A stretch of 64,000 nt of DNA from Zanthoxylum bungeanum (lineage: Eukaryota > Streptophyta > Magnoliopsida > Sapindales > Rutaceae). The position numbers and the translations under genes were made by a program. The first letter of the stretch is position 1. Each line of letters begins with the position of its first letter. The notes under the pieces are model-generated. The model was not told where the DNA came from. It did not search any database and was given only the letters and a program-made list of their open reading frames with translations. Below, piece by piece: positions 21,158-30,742 of this stretch. The stretch lies in NCBI GenBank assembly GCA_019454045.1, contig SKCR01021409.1, positions 33,239-97,238 on the forward strand, in the 5' to 3' direction.

Positions 21158-23561
21158 TTGCGATTGTCAGGAATATCAGACGTCGAATCTTCCTCAGCCA
21201 AGCCTATAAAACCTCAGCCTCCCCGTACTGAAGAATCCTCCTCCAGCTCGGGATCACCCAGCCTAGAGGAGCTAGATACCACCCCAACCCCATCTCAAGA
21301 AGAAAATGACACATATCACTACAGAATTCCTCGGAATGACCCTGAACCGAGTGAATTGGACTGTTCTGCCTTAGACATGGACCGACCTTCTACCATCACG
21401 GAAGAGGCCTTGGGCGTACTCTGCCATCAGTACAAAACCCAATTGAAATTGCTCTTGAGGTCCCTAGTCTGCTTGAACGCGCGAGCCAGCCTGACTCCGG
21501 TTCGGTGGCCCTTCTTCCCTCCTTTTTCGAGTGCGGTCTTCGGGTGCCCATTCAACCATATTTTGCGGGGATGCTAGCCATGATGGAGATTACACCCTGC
21601 CAGCTAAACTTGAACAACTGAAAAATATTGGCCGGCTTATATGTGATCTGACACCAAGCAGGCCTCGGAGAACTGACCTTCGAGGAGCTAAAAAGACTGT
21701 ACAAACTGAAAGCCAACCCAAGATCCCATCACGGTTGGTACTACCTTTCTTCATATGTCGACGTCCCTGCCATCATCAACGACCTACCCCAGACCAATAA
21801 ACACTTCAAGGACCCTTGGTTTTGGGCTTCGGGCGATTGGGGACGATCCTGGCCAACGTGCTCAGAGGAGACAGAGGTCCCAGACGTCTTCAGAGCGGGA
21901 GGTTAGGAATCGAACCCTTAGTTTCTTTTCTTAATTTTTATGAAAAAATACTAACTCACCAATCCTTCTCAGCCTGCTGGAGGGATCCTCCCAAGGTTAC
22001 CCACGAAGTCCTAACTAGGATTATGATGGCCCGAAACTTCATCGGTCATTGGAGAAAAATATTCAATGTCGCGGCCTTTGTGGAGTCGGGCCTTATTCAG
22101 AGCGTACCCCCACAGGCCCCGAGATGACTAGGTAGTTTCATCTGACCTTCTGACTGATCCATTGTGCTCAACCCAAATGTGAATGAAGCTATCTGAATTC
22201 AGAGACTGACCATGCTCTTTGCCTTGTGTTTTGCAGGATTGTCAAAACCAGTGAAGTTCCTCGAGCGCCTCAAAGCTCTAACCAAGAAGCCCGTCTAGGG
22301 AGAAGCCGAGAGCTATCGGAAACGGTCGATCGCTGCGGAGGCCAAAGGGAAATCCAACGTGGTTGCCCGCCCAACTGTACAACCCACATCTTCTCCTGCA
22401 AGGGCGGCACTGGGTCCTACGACCCGACTAGCTTCTACATCATCCAGGTCCGCGAGCAAACATCGTCGCCTGCTTGGGGACAAAGTGGTCGAACTGCAAG
22501 AGGAGGATGAAAAAGAGCAGCCCTTAGTCAGGAGGTCTACTGTTCAGAGCGAAATGGGAGCTGTCGAGGTCCCCCCTAAGACTAGAAATGGAGCGATGGT
22601 ACTGGGGGTGGATGACCTCATCGAAAAGGTCAATGAGGTCACTTATCATCTAGTGCCGGTGTTCAACCTGCTATCTGACATAGTGCCTATCGAGCAAATC
22701 CTGAAGTTCGAGGACCTCTCCCCCGAGGAAGTGATTATCGGGTTCACAGCCCGAATGGTCGAGGTAAACATGTTTCACCATTTCCGTTCCATGTTTTTAC
22801 TTGTTGATTTCTGACTTCTTCTTCATTTCTTTCAGGCAAGCTACGTGATGGCCCGAAATCGGGACCTACTCCTGAGTCTTTTGTCCGAGGGGGGCCATGT
22901 ACATAGGATTCAAAGCCAAATCACAGAGCGGGAGGCCGAACTGGCCAAAAATAAGGAAGAAAACAAAACTCTCTTGCAGGCCGCGGCCGAGGCCATCGTA
23001 TTGAATGAGTCCCTCCGCAATGCCTCTGCCCTTGCCAAGAAAAATATGGAGGATGCCCAAGAGGAAGCCAAACATCTGAGGTGGGAGGTGGCGATTTCGG
23101 AGTCCAAACTGAGAGCAATGACCAAAGAGATGGATCAGGCTCGGGAGGAGCTGAAGAAGAGAGAAGCTGAACTGGAGGTTAAGCTGGAGAACGTCAGGCT
23201 CGACGGGGTTGGTGACTGTGCTAAAATCATTCCGATAGTGATGCTCGGGGTGGACATGAGACCCTTCCATGTTGCCATTCGATTCTGCAGAGGGGAGCTC
23301 CCGGAGGACGAGGCTCGTAAACTTCTTGCCCTTCACTTAGATGGAATCCCGGATCCTGAGCCCATTTCTGCCGTGCCCATGTCCTTGGTTCCTGAGGAGA
23401 TACAGCATGAGGCTCCTGTTTGTGCCTCTGAAGCACCTGAAGCAGGAATAGTTGAAGCCACTCCTGCCTCCCAAGCTGAGATCAAGGCCCTTCCTACTGC
23501 GCCTACACCAGAGGTCCTGCCACCCGGGCCCGGCCAAGAAGAAATAGTTGCCCCTGTGTAG
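21158..23561 (+). pseudogene. Opposite-strand extra gene of E (Transposase_28-like, coiled coil)
   Basis: Reading opposite to the element, exons can be joined with GT-AG introns at about 21899-21971, 22132-22235 and 22764-22835 (the last GTAAAC...TTTCAG is clear). The first part, after a frameshift near 21440, has EVPSLLERASQPDSG, LRVPIQPYFAGML and FKDPWFWASGDW. These are hallmarks of the domain called putative gypsy-type transposon (Pfam Transposase_28). The last exon (22836-23561) is a strong coiled coil rich in A, E, K and R with an acidic, proline-rich tail, ending at TAG 23559. Stops at about 22297 and frameshifts indicate decay. The function of these proteins is unknown. Confidence 0.62.
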
Positions 23562-23990
23562 TCTGATGAATGAGGGTGACCCGAAAGGGGCCATATGTAC
23601 CAAATAATACACTAATTTCTTTTGTAATAATAATGCACAATTTCTTCTTTGCCACCCTCTTTTTGAATGCTTCACTTTCTGCTCCCCATACTTAACTAAA
23701 TTTATGCTTTCCATTCACTATCTTGCTCTTCTAATTCTGAATATGAGAAGAAATATTGATCCCAACCACTTCGAATCCAGTAATTAGGGGAATTTATTGT
23801 CCCTGATACGTTGACAAAAGCACTCGATGGGATATAACCCGACCCCAAGCCGAAGAAACACTTGGCTTCCGGGGGAATGTTACCTCCCCGGACCAACAAG
23901 ATCTTGCCATGGGGGAATGCTTCATCCCCATGCCGATCATAATGCACTAGGTGGGACGTAAATCGACCTCGAGCTGATGAGACATAAAAC

Positions 23991-24254
23991 CTCGACGGAG
24001 CGAATCCAGCCCCGAGCTTGTGGAACAGAACAGTCTCGGTGGAATGAACCCAGCCCCGAGCTGGTGGAACATAACAGTCTCGACGGAACGAATCCAGCCC
24101 CGAGCTGGTGGAAATAACAGCCTCGGTGGAATGAATCCAGCCCCGAGCTGGTGGAACATAACAGTCTCGACGGAAAGAATCCAACCTTGAGCTGGTGAAA
24201 CATAACAGTCTCGGCAGAACGAATCCAGCCCCGAGTTGGTGGAACATATGAGAC
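23991..24254. repeat. 44-bp minisatellite, six units, in E
   Basis: Six consecutive units of 44 bp (one of 43), each CTCG(A/G)CGGAA(C/T)GAATCC followed by AGCCCCGAGCTGGTGGAA and CATAACAGT. Units alternate between CTCGACGGAACG and CTCGGTGGAATG versions, so expansion may have proceeded as an 88-bp dimer. The three overlapping minus-strand open frames here exist only because the unit lacks stops. Confidence 0.88.
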
Positions 24255-25645
24255 TTAATCACGAGGGAAGAATTTTAAACTCTGAGGCTCCGTGGATCCC
24301 GGCGCAGGCGTCCATTTGCCAAGCATCAGCAAAAACAAAAAGTGGAACAAGACAAGGTTAGCATAATGGAGGTGACTTAGCACATACTCCACACAAACCC
24401 GAAAAGATAATAACTCGGGGGGCCCCAAGGCAGCGTCATGCCTAGTGCTTCACAAAACATAATTCTAAACCTTATAATTCAGTGTCCCGGCTAGCCGGGC
24501 TACAGATCGGTGAGCGGCCGAGACCCTAAGGGTATAAACCTCCTCATGTTGGGCGGCTCTAGAGCCTGCAAGCGCTATGAGGGCATAAACCTCCTCATGC
24601 CATGCTTCTTCTGATCTGGGGCGGTCAGACAGATACCCCACGGGGGAAGAAGACACCCTGTTTGCGCCTTCCCATGGTGTTTCTCAAAGGGACCCACCAG
24701 CCAACTCGTAGGGGAAGAAACCTCTCTGGGTCCGGTTTACCTAAGTTAACAATCTTGCCCCAATATGGTTCTCAATGGGATTCACCAGCCAACGCGTAGG
24801 GGAAAAAACTTCCATGGGTCCGGTTTACCCGAACTAGTCTTCAAATATGCGAGTCATGGGGTAGTAGTGCTCCAGCCTCGGGGGTTTGATAATGATACCC
24901 GGGATTGATGTGCCGTGAGGGGTTCGCGTTTTTCCACATGTACTTCATCCCTTGATGCGTTCTGGATCCTCAAAGGTAAAAGAAGTCAGGTCGAAACACT
25001 TCTATCCGGGGGTTTGATAATGACATCCGAGATTGGCGTGCCACGGGCTTGGTGCCCTTCCTAACTACCGATCACCCCTTCACATCGAGTATATCCCAAG
25101 AATATTGAACATAACTTTCGCATTCAATTAATAAACAAGTAAAATAGACAAGTTTCTTAATTCAAAATATAAAGTTTTATTCATATTCAATGGACATGTT
25201 GTCCTTCTTACAACTCTTTGCGGGTCATTTTAAGAGAGGCCTTTACAATCATTTTATGTTTCTTGTCTTGGAGTCCGACACATCTTCTAGTCCGAGCTTC
25301 TTCGGATCCTTCTGAACTTGTTTCCAGACCGTGTTGACAGGAATCCCCCGACGGGGCCTTCCAAAACTATTCCTGAGCAAATTTGGGAGCCTAGCTGTGA
25401 TATTCTGTTCAGACTCCTTATGGCCCTCCTCATGCGATTTTTATCATTTCCTCTCATTCGGAGAAGCTATTACGCTGAATCGATAGGACCCTGACAGATG
25501 CTGACCTCGTTCCCTCAGTCGACTTGTTCCTTGGCCGATCCTTGAGGATTATCTTGGCCGTGGAATTGATGACCTGGCAGGCCGAACATGCGTAGTACCT
25601 TCTTCTCGGAGGAACTTGTTCAGCTGCGACCGGTGCAGGCAAATG
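24255..25645. repeat. Non-coding repeat-rich part of E
   Basis: Holds two copies of a CACCAGCCAAC(T/G)CGTAGGGG block (24690, 24780) and two copies of GGGGGTTTGATAATGA followed by GATTG(A/G)(T/C)GTGCC (24880, 25009). No gag-pol domain was recognised. Confidence 0.6.
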
Positions 25646-25870
25646 TCACCCATTACATTTCATTCTACAACTCAATAGGGGGAGTTGCTGCTGTCCCAAT
25701 TCCCGATGCACTCTTCCGCCATCTTCGCCACTATCGTCAACCTTCAATCCCCTTACAAACCCTTTCCTCTTTCCATTCTGACTAATTTTCCCACGTTCCT
25801 TTTCCCTTTTGTCCATTTTTTTTTTCTCAAACCACTCTGCTGCTGAACTCTCCAACGACCCATGGCTTCC
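25646..25870 (-). pseudogene. Possible gag N-terminal remnant of E
   Basis: Just downstream of the primer site, the minus strand offers MAEGGSHGSLESSAAEWFEK in an open frame that runs about 75 codons. It is rich in K/E/R and then stops. Its position fits the start of gag, but I recognise no capsid domain. Confidence 0.3.
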
Positions 25871-25913
25871 GCCTTCTGCCATTGTCTTACTACGCAAGTT
25901 GCTTTTTGCTCTT

Positions 25914-25932
25914 TCCCCACAGACGGCGCCAA
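25914..25932 (-). other. Primer binding site of element E
   Basis: On the minus strand TTGGCGCCGTCTGTGGGGA begins one base inside the 5' LTR. This sequence is the usual primer site next to LTRs of many plant Tat/RIRE2-type Gypsy elements. It fixes the orientation of E. Confidence 0.75.
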
Positions 25933-25933
25933 C

Positions 25934-26886
25934 TGTTGACGGGTGATTTTCATCCCAGAGGTAGTTTGGGGATAACTCTCATGAGACGATCCTCCTTCAA
26001 CCTTGAATTTTTTTAGTTATGGGGGACCAAAAGCAAATGTAGCAAAAAGGCAAGAAAAACATAAAGATCGACAAAGAGTATTTAACGTCGTTTGACGAGT
26101 AAGTCCAGCCTACGTCCACGGGCACAAAGTGATGGGTTGCTTTTATTACGGAAACTAGCTCGTTTGACCTGTTTATGGACGGAATCGAAGAAAACCGAGC
26201 TGTTTGTTTGTGGTGTTTTTACAAGTGTTGTTCATTCTTTCGTTACAAATTTTGGTTATTAATTTCACTATCTCCTTACAAATGAAACTAATTCTCATTT
26301 ATATACTCAATGAGTTACAACATTATTCCCCTGCTTCCATGTCGTCACCCACGTGAACTTCAGATTGATTGACGGGTTCTCTGCCCCAAAATTGTCTTCG
26401 CCGAAAGTAAATCTACCACCTTACGGCTTGTCACATCAACTTGTTTTGTGCACTGCCACACGCAACATATCTAAACCAGCCTGTAATGAGCTTTCAAATA
26501 TTGGTATGTGTGAGAGAGAAAGGTCTAAAATTCCACAGTCACACGTCGGTCTTCCAGAGGTCGGAATGATGATCTGCCGAACTACACAATTTGTTCCCGT
26601 CCTGACCCAAAATATTCGAACTCATCAACTTGTTCCAAAATGAGAGATAACCAAACCAAGCCGTCGGTCTATTGTGGTCAGCCTTGGTTCTCATAATGTC
26701 GGTCTCTGAAATCTGCGTCGGACTGTGTCCTCTGGTCGGTAAGATCCGGGAAATTGGATCCGGGTTCCGCGTCGGGTCGTGAAACAACTCATACCCTCTG
26801 AACACCTGATCCTTCTGAAAATGAAAGTTCTCTCTCAGCCATTACCGAACTGTTCAAATACCTTGTCTCAAAAATCCCCATCAATA
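25934..26886 (-). repeat. 5' LTR of element E
   Basis: About 953 bp, aligning with 19185-20138. The outer terminus reads CAATA instead of CAACA on the plus strand, a single change in the terminal dinucleotide. Confidence 0.83.
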
Positions 26887-28066
26887 GCTTTATATTTTAT
26901 TGGATGAATCATACGATGTTAATGTGTAAAAACCTTATTAAACTCTAGATAATGAGTCTTATAGTTGATAAAGGGGTCGGGTTTTGAAAAGTCTAACTAT
27001 AATTCAAGTGTTATTTATATAAGTTCAGGTATGTGATCATACAATAAAAATATTAATTCAAAGTATAACAAATTAGGTTTTTTTTTTTAAAAAAATGAAA
27101 ATATTAATGAACAATACTTAAAGAAATTTTTTCCAAATTCGACTCATTTGCTAACTTATTTATTAATGATTACAATATAATATTATCTAGTACTATATCT
27201 CTCTCAATTTCTATGTTCAAAAATCTCAAATTTTCGGATATAATCATAAGTTTTTTTTGTATCTCACAAGTTTTCATTTTTAGCCTCCAACTTAATAGCA
27301 CTTGAAAATTTAGATATCAATAATGAAAAAAATTAGAAATGTTAACAAAAAATTTGAGGTAGTTAATAAAGAATAGGTGGATGTTATATTAAATAATGAT
27401 TCATTAGAACTATACCCTAATCATTGAATCCAATAATTATAACTTACTCGCCAAAGCTTTATTTGGATACTCCAAAAATTTAATTGATTAGGTTTATTGG
27501 ATTAAATCGATACAAGACAACAAGAAAACATGGGACTTTTGTCTTTTCATTGTAATTGGTGAAAGAGCACAAACAAATGTCAAGAAACTTTTGAGAAGAT
27601 GATAAAGTTAAAATGAGACTGAGAATAATTACACAATCCAACTCAAATTTCTTGTTTCATTTTCTTTTCTTGACAAATTAAGTTCACCAACTTAAAGTTA
27701 AGCTGATGATAACCCTTGTCACATTCACATAAATGGAAAAAAAAAAAAAAGAAAATTAGGTAACACAATCACAATCAAATTTAATACTTCTGGTTACTTC
27801 TTCAAGCTTCAATGCTTTTGCTAAGTCATCAGTTCATAATTTCATTATTTAATCATGAAATTTATAACTATAATCACATAATTTAGATATCTTAACTTAG
27901 AACAAATTGGATCTGCTCACAAATATATAGTCACTTCACTTATTCGAAAATTTAGTAAGCCAAATATATTTTTAATTATTTAGAATAAAATCAACCAACT
28001 AATGCACACTTGCACTTAAATTATTTTCCACTAATGTTGACTCTTGACTCCCCATCCCATATGAAA
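26887..28066. other. AT-rich intergenic DNA
   Basis: No coding sequence, repeat family or RNA gene was recognised. Confidence 0.5.
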
Positions 28067-28597
28067 GTAGGGGTGGTAATTTGGGTCATGATTCGTTTAT
28101 TGTTCTATTTGATTCGCTTTAAAGCGAATACAGGTTTAAAAAAATGAATTCGTTTAATAAATGGGTCAATTCGATTCGATTCGATTCGTTTATTAAACGA
28201 ATTGAATACGAATTTAAGTTAATTGATTCGTTTATTCGTTTTATTATTTTATTTTACTAGTTATTGTTATTTTTCAATTAAGATTCGACAAATTATGGCT
28301 AATTACCGTAGAAAGAAAATAATATTTTCGATATTTTGTGAGATATTTTTAATAAATATATTATATGTATATATTTATGAAGAATTAATGTAAATCAATT
28401 ATGATAAATTATGATATTAAATAATATAATGATTAAACGAATATTCGTATTCGATTTGTTTAATAAACGAATCGAATACGAATCATGATATTATGATTCG
28501 TTTAATAAATGAATCGAATACGAATTTATCACATTTTGATTCGATTCGTTTAAGATTCGATACAAATTCGATTCGTTGATTCGTTTTGTCACCTTAC
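28067..28597. mobile_element. Probable hAT-type MITE rich in ATTCG words
   Basis: Ends TAGGGGTGGTAA (left) and TTGTCACCTTA (right) form an imperfect terminal inverted repeat. Both arms are full of ATTCGATTCG, TTTAATAAACGAAT and AATACGAAT, so the two halves are largely self-complementary. The middle is an AT-rich spacer. An 8-bp target duplication is not clear. Non-autonomous, no coding sequence. Confidence 0.5.
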
Positions 28598-29337
28598 ATG
28601 GAGTAGTTACAATCTCACTATTGGCTAATTTGCTCATAATTACCTACTCTAATCATTATTGATTTAAGCAAATATTTAATGAGAGCAAGACGATAGATGA
28701 GATTATGCCACATTAATTATTTGATTAATAAAATCAATCATGATTCTCTTAAAAAATCAATTTTAATCTTGGAGATATCATACATTTATTACTTTTCCCA
28801 TTCTTTTAATTCCTCCATAATTATATGCCATATAACCTAATACTACTTGCACTTGAATATAATATTGCCCTTAATTTAGTTCCTTAAAGTGACCAAAACA
28901 ACTAATAACCAAACTTATGCAGTTAGCCCCATTACATATTTATAAAGTTATGCCAAGACAAAAATAACATAACCGACATGATTTAGTGAATAGTAATAAT
29001 TTTTATTTCACTATTTTAATAAATAGAGACACAAAATATTATATATATTACCATATCTTTATATGCCCTTATAATTTCTTACATTTTTGTTAATAAAAAA
29101 TATATAATAAAATATAAATTTTTGTAAAGATATAATAGTGAAAAATTACATTTCAATACTTATCAATTTATTATTTCTTTATCTCTAAAGTAGAAATTGA
29201 TAATAACCATACCAATAATAAAAACAATAATCTTATAATTAATTTTCATTTATGAACATATTATTACATTATACTTATACCTAGAGTGAAGCAAGAGTAA
29301 AATTGAGATTTTTTTAAATAAACAAAAACAAAAAGAA
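28598..29337. other. AT-rich intergenic DNA
   Basis: Nothing recognisable; long A/T stretches and short direct repeats only. Confidence 0.5.
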
Positions 29338-29349
29338 GAGAGAATAACA

Positions 29350-29619
29350 TTTTTTTTTTTGAATTATTACAAACTACATATATTACAATATGCTATCAAC
29401 TGGGATTCTAGATACATACAATTATAGCACTGCCCAGAAATTAACCGAGACGTAGCCCGAGACTTACAAATTCTAAATCAACCAAGACACAACTTGAGAA
29501 TCAACTCTCATATAAGATAACTTCTTCCTCCTAAAGATGAAGGTTTGAGTCCCCACTGCTTTTGTGGGGACTCGAAAGTGAGAGACATGGGTACCAATGA
29601 GGCCACTACCTCATTGGCA
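29350..29619 (-). mobile_element. tRNA-derived SINE
   Basis: A 270-bp insertion is flanked by the perfect 12-bp direct repeat GAGAGAATAACA (29338-29349, 29620-29631). The left end is a T run (poly-A on the minus strand). The minus-strand head reads TGCCAATGAGGTAGTGGCC, and about 45 bp later comes TTTCGAGTCCCCAC, which fits a pol III B box (GGTTCGANTCC-like). Length, tail, long target duplication and internal promoter together define a SINE. The family cannot be named. Confidence 0.75.
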
Positions 29620-29780
29620 GAGAGAATAACAATTTATTTTTCCTAAAATGGAGTATTGAAAATTTATGAAGTATCAAATTGATAAAAATATTTGTTTATT
29701 AAAGGTTGAATAATTCATTCTCTATGTTATTATTATTATTATTATTATTTAGAAAGAAGACACTTAATATATTAAACAAT

Positions 29781-29964
29781 GGGTCATGCTAATTAGTGCC
29801 CTAAGGTCACTCATTAAGGATCCATTTTTGGTAAGTTTTCATATCACTTTTATGGGGAAAGTAAAAAATTATCAAAACATTAATTTCTTTTTCATTTTTC
29901 CTATAAAAAATTTCCTAAAATGGATCATTAACAAGTGCCCTAAGGGCACTCATTAGCATTTCCC
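29781..29964. mobile_element. Mutator-like MITE
   Basis: 184 bp with terminal inverted repeats of about 48 bp. The left starts GGGTCATGCTAATTAGTGCC; the right, read inward on the other strand, starts GGGAAATGCTAATGAGTGCC. It is flanked by TTAAACAAT (29772-29780) and TTCAACAAT (29965-29973), a 9-bp duplication with one change. Long inverted repeats plus a 9-bp target duplication are typical of Mutator-derived MITEs. Confidence 0.82.
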
Positions 29965-29973
29965 TTCAACAAT

Positions 29974-30742
29974 ACCCAAATTATAAATAACCGGAGCTGG
30001 AGGATTATCTCTCGAAAAACCAGGAACCGGAAAATTAGAAACAATTTTAGCCAAACTATGTTATTATTATTTTATTCTTAACAGTTTTGGGTTGTGCATA
30101 ATCTAAAATATAAATTAAAATAAAATGGTCTTAGAATCAGAAACCATGTTTAGAAACCTTATCTAGATTTTTTTCACCGAGTGTTTTGTGTTTGAATTGA
30201 AGTATTTTGAACTTGTGAGTCAACTTGGATGGTATTGTCGTCTATTTAGCTGACGTAACCCATGTTAAGCAAAGTTTCTATAATTTTATCTCACCATAAT
30301 CTGAGAGCTAAAAATATAAAACAAAATGGTCAATTTAGTTAAAGTTAAATGGAGGCCTGGCTTTGTGGTGCTTGTTTAGTTTTTAGTTTTGGGTCTCTTA
30401 CTCTTTAGTCTTAACTCTTACTTACAGCAGCAGCAGTTTCAGATACCTTTCCTCATAATGTTGCTTGTGTCTTTTAGATTGTCTCGTCTTTGAGCCGCAA
30501 AGCTTCCACTTTTTTTTTTCTTTCTTTTTTCATAGCTACATTGTGTTGTAAAATGGAGAAGCTATGAAGTTCTTAAGTGGGTTCTTACTTCTTTGAGTAT
30601 TTGATTGTGGGATCTAGTTCATTTCTTGAAACAAGATCTGGGTTTTGAAGATTTATGTTTTTTAGTTTCTGGGTTGTTTTTTGTTTTTAATTTTGTCTGT
30701 TCCCTGTGTCTGTAATACAAAAATTGTTTTTTAGGTTTTAAA
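29974..30742. promoter_or_regulatory. Upstream region of CSLC
   Basis: No other gene is seen. TATAAAAC at 30315-30322 is a possible TATA box, about 430 bp before the start codon. The leader is T-rich (30500-30740), as in many plant 5' untranslated regions, and could contain an intron, which I cannot prove. Confidence 0.35.

Larger units (their letters stand above)
19185..26886 (-). mobile_element. Gypsy Tat-like retroelement E, lacking pol
   Basis: Two similar but clearly diverged LTRs flank 5.8 kb. On the minus strand the right LTR (26886-25934) is followed by a primer site, and the left LTR (20138-19185) is preceded by the purine tract ACTAGGGGACAGA, so the element reads right to left. Flanks GGTTT (19180-19184) and GCTTT (26887-26891) are a probable target duplication with one change. 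Inside there is no recognisable protease, RT or integrase. The space is taken by an opposite-strand gene, a 44-bp minisatellite and other repeats. This fits a large non-autonomous derivative of the Tat lineage, in which opposite-strand extra ORFs are known (for example Grande). Confidence 0.85.

Noticed and set aside
21158..23561. Plus-strand multi-exon gene considered as a host gene
   Set aside because: It lies between matched LTRs of a Tat-like element, has stops and frameshifts, and its first domain is a retroelement-associated one.
23702..24262. Long overlapping minus-strand frames with repeated PARGW/STSSGL peptides
   Set aside because: They are translations of the 44-bp minisatellite, which simply lacks stops in several frames.
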